From an uncultured Eubacteriales bacterium (GTDB lineage: Bacteria > Bacillota > Clostridia > Christensenellales > Borkfalkiaceae): DNA of 7,346 bases. Positions 5,368-7,346 of the stretch are shown here, one piece after another. The translations under genes and the position numbers were made by a program. The stretch spans positions 1 to 7,346 of the forward strand of contig CACXHH010000207.1 of assembly GCA_902767455.1 (NCBI GenBank), given 5' to 3'. Every line of letters begins with the position of its first letter. Within the stretch, counting starts at the first letter, position 1. The notes under the pieces are model-generated. The model worked only from the letters and a program-made list of their open reading frames with translations. It was not told the DNA's origin and ran no database searches.

Positions 5368-7346
5368 ATGAAACTTAAAAGATCGTTTATTATTTTGCTC
5401 TTATCGCTTCTCGTGGTCACGCTGGTAACTTCGCTCGCCGCGTGTAAGACGAAACACGGAAGCGAAAACTCTTCAAGCGGTTTGGTATCGACCGACGTAT
5501 CCGGCGGCGCAGCCGATTCCGGAAGCGCTTCGTCCGTCGACGCAGAGCCGACGTATTATGCGGTAACGCTCACGCAGGGCGAACACGGCGAGTTTACGGC
5601 CGATAAGCAGGAAGCCGCCGCGGGCGAGAAAGTTACGCTCACCGCCACGCCCGACAAATATTATAAAATTTTGTCTTACAGCGTGAACGGCAACCCCATT
5701 AAAGGCAACTCCTTCAACATGCCCGAACGCGACGTCGAGATCACGGCTCTGTTTACCGAGATTTTCGTTAAAGGCGAAACGTTCGGTTACTCCGAGGACT
5801 ATATTTCGACGAGCGGCGTAAACGCTTCTTACGACCACGGCGAAGAAGCTTACGTCACCATCAACGGTCAGGAAGAACAGTACGCGTACTATAACGACGT
5901 GTACGCCGAAGATATTTACGTCGAAGCTAAAGTCAACGTCGCAGGCATTCTCAACGGCGACGCTTATCCCAAATTCGGTATGCAGTTCGTGACCGATACC
6001 GATCGCGCGGCGTTCTTCGTCTATCTCGATCCGTCGCTCACGGCTTCGGTCGTCGGCAGCGTATACACGGGCGTAGGCGAATACGTCTGGAATACGGAAA
6101 AGTCGGTAAGCGTAGGAAACCTTGCCTTCACCGAAGATGACGACCTTACCTTAGGTTTGCTGAGAAGGGGAGAGAAAGTTTACTTCTTCGTCGGCGGCAG
6201 GCTCGTTATGTACGAAGAAAACTGCGAAATTTTAAGCGGCAAAAAATCGGTTGCAAACGTTTTTGCGTTCAACACCGAGCTTACTTTGACCGAATACTTT
6301 GCCTTGACGGGCGAAGATACCGACGATATGGCGGCGCTAGGCGCTACCGAACTTTTGAAGCTTCGCGGCGAAACTTACGGTATTTCGGGAAGTTACGTCA
6401 CTTCGCTCGGCGTAGACCTTTCGTTTGACCGCGGCGAAACTCCGCGTATCGAGTTCGACGGCGACGGCTCTCCGCAGTACGCGTATCTCGACGGCGTAAG
6501 CGCTTCCAAGCTGTTCTACACGGCGAAATTCAACGTTTCGGAAGTTTTAAACGACGAAGGCTATCCTAAATTCGGTCTGTTCATGCAGACGAGAACGACT
6601 TCCGTATTTTTATATATCGATATGAAGACCGATCTTACTTCGTCCAAGGCGGGCTTCGTCTACGTCAGGAACGGCGCGTGGGACTGGAACAATTCCCGCA
6701 CGTATAAGCTCGAAGACGTAAGCTTTGACGGCGAAGATACCGTCGAGATCTCCGTTATGCGTAACGGCGCGACGTTTATGATGCTCGTGGACGGCTGTTT
6801 CGTCCTTTGCGAGTACGAATCGGAGCTCGGCGATAACGCTTCTGCGTTCGGCGCGTTCGGCTTCAATACGAAGATGACGGTAAGCCATACCGCGACCGAC
6901 GACAGCGACGAAAAACTTTCCGAAACGGAAGGGCTTATCCCGCGTATCGGCAGGCTCAACAACGGGTTGGTATGGCGCCCCGAAGACTTCATTTACGACA
7001 GAGAAAACGACTCTATAAGCATACTTCACTCCGAACTTAACGACGACTACCGCGCTCACGCCGCGCTTTACGAAAAAGGTCAGGCGGTGTTTGCCGAAGC
7101 TTTCGCAGTTTCGGGTAAAGTCCGCATCTACAACACGAGAATGAGCGGCGCGGCCGCAAGTAAAGTCGAATTCGAAGTGGCTATCAATATCACCAACTAT
7201 CTGAAGATACAGATCTTCCGCTTTCAGAACGCTTCGGGAACGAGCAAGAACAACAGCTTGTATATCATGGGCAGCAACCGCAAGGGCGAAGGCAATATCC
7301 CGAGCGAACGCGTCAAAGAAAATACTTACCCCGACGGCGACGATAT
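5368..7346 (+). CDS. Giant surface lipoprotein with InlB-type repeat and tandem M1 modules (3' partial)
   Basis: 659 residues are in the window, with no stop before the end. The signal peptide has a basic start (MKLKR), a hydrophobic core (7-23) and the lipobox LAAC with Cys26, predicting lipid anchoring to the outer face of the membrane. A Ser/Gly/Ala/Asp-rich linker follows (27-62). Next is an InlB_B-like repeat (about 65-130, ending MPERDVEITALF), then M1a (135-331), M1b (333-521) and the start of M2 (522 on). M1b and M2 closely resemble residues 56-374 of the protein encoded at 1-3552. That paralogue carries an SGNH hydrolase further on, so this gene probably does too, outside the window. 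The AraC gene is divergent, 141 bases away, and may control it. The likely role is a surface glycan-binding or de-esterifying protein (inferred). No catalytic residue lies within the visible part. Confidence 0.88.
   Translation, partial: MKLKRSFIILLLSLLVVTLVTSLAACKTKHGSENSSSGLVSTDVSGGAADSGSASSVDAEPTYYAVTLTQGEHGEFTADKQEAAAGEKVTLTATPDKYYKILSYSVNGNPIKGNSFNMPERDVEITALFTEIFVKGETFGYSEDYISTSGVNASYDHGEEAYVTINGQEEQYAYYNDVYAEDIYVEAKVNVAGILNGDAYPKFGMQFVTDTDRAAFFVYLDPSLTASVVGSVYTGVGEYVWNTEKSVSVGNLAFTEDDDLTLGLLRRGEKVYFFVGGRLVMYEENCEILSGKKSVANVFAFNTELTLTEYFALTGEDTDDMAALGATELLKLRGETYGISGSYVTSLGVDLSFDRGETPRIEFDGDGSPQYAYLDGVSASKLFYTAKFNVSEVLNDEGYPKFGLFMQTRTTSVFLYIDMKTDLTSSKAGFVYVRNGAWDWNNSRTYKLEDVSFDGEDTVEISVMRNGATFMMLVDGCFVLCEYESELGDNASAFGAFGFNTKMTVSHTATDDSDEKLSETEGLIPRIGRLNNGLVWRPEDFIYDRENDSISILHSELNDDYRAHAALYEKGQAVFAEAFAVSGKVRIYNTRMSGAAASKVEFEVAINITNYLKIQIFRFQNASGTSKNNSLYIMGSNRKGEGNIPSERVKENTYPDGDD
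5770..6360 (+). repeat. Coding repeat: module M1a (divergent copy)
   Basis: This first M1 copy of the lipoprotein has GETFG (136-140), YDHGEE, YPKFG (200-204), AAFFVYLD and FAFNTEL, but the tryptophan motif WDWNN is degenerate (YVWNT, 239-243). It has about 197 residues. Its divergence from the other two copies suggests an older duplication or relaxed selection on the site formed by the WDWNN loop. Confidence 0.7.
6364..6930 (+). repeat. Coding repeat: module M1b (conserved copy)
   Basis: This second M1 copy has GETYG (334-338), FDRGETP, YPKFG (399-403), SVFLYIDM, VRNGAWDWNNS (433-443) and FGFNTKM. It matches the copy at 166-726 in the other giant gene better than it matches its own neighbour M1a. 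It runs directly into M2, as in the other gene. Confidence 0.75.

Noticed and set aside
6610..7059. Minus-strand frames opposite the lipoprotein gene (also 5473-5838)
   Set aside because: They are antisense to conserved M1 module coding sequence and have no independent support.
1..7346. Defence system, CRISPR or mobile element
   Set aside because: No short regularly spaced repeats, transposase, integrase, nuclease or toxin-antitoxin signature was found; the repeats present are coding modules and hairpins.

Overview
The window looks like a chromosomal segment of an anaerobic, probably gut-type Clostridia (Bacillota). The signs are strong AAGGAGG-type ribosome binding sites, AT-rich intergenic DNA with near-consensus TTGACA/TATAAT-type promoters, a Gram-positive-style lipoprotein signal peptide, InlB-type repeats and an AraC regulator. 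This assignment is inferred from style; no phylogenetic marker gene is present. I see no tRNA, rRNA, CRISPR array, transposase or phage gene.

Layout: (1) Positions 1-3552 (+) hold the 3' part of a very large secreted protein. In order it has an InlB-type repeat, three beta-rich modules, a complete SGNH/GDSL hydrolase domain with an intact Ser-Asp-His triad, a second InlB-type repeat and a beta-rich C-terminus. (2) Positions 3553-3814 hold a terminator hairpin, a second unexplained hairpin, and a good sigma-A-type promoter with a strong RBS for the next gene. (3) Positions 3815-4267 (+) encode a small protein with two membrane helices and a cytosolic domain. (4) A 27-bp inverted repeat at 4274-4337 separates it from (5) a convergent AraC-family regulator at 4384-5226 (-). 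(6) The 141-bp region 5227-5367 carries two divergent, face-to-face overlapping promoters and a small palindrome. (7) From 5368 (+) to the end runs the 5' part of a second giant lipoprotein, a paralogue of the first.

The two giant genes share the InlB repeat, a ~190-residue module (called M1 here: one copy in the first, two in the second) and a following module (M2), in the same order. The second gene therefore probably continues beyond the window into its own SGNH hydrolase domain. The likely theme is a cell-surface system that binds a carbohydrate or glycoconjugate and removes ester groups from it, with the divergent AraC protein as the plausible controller of the second gene. Substrate and control are inference; the sequence shows only domains and arrangement.
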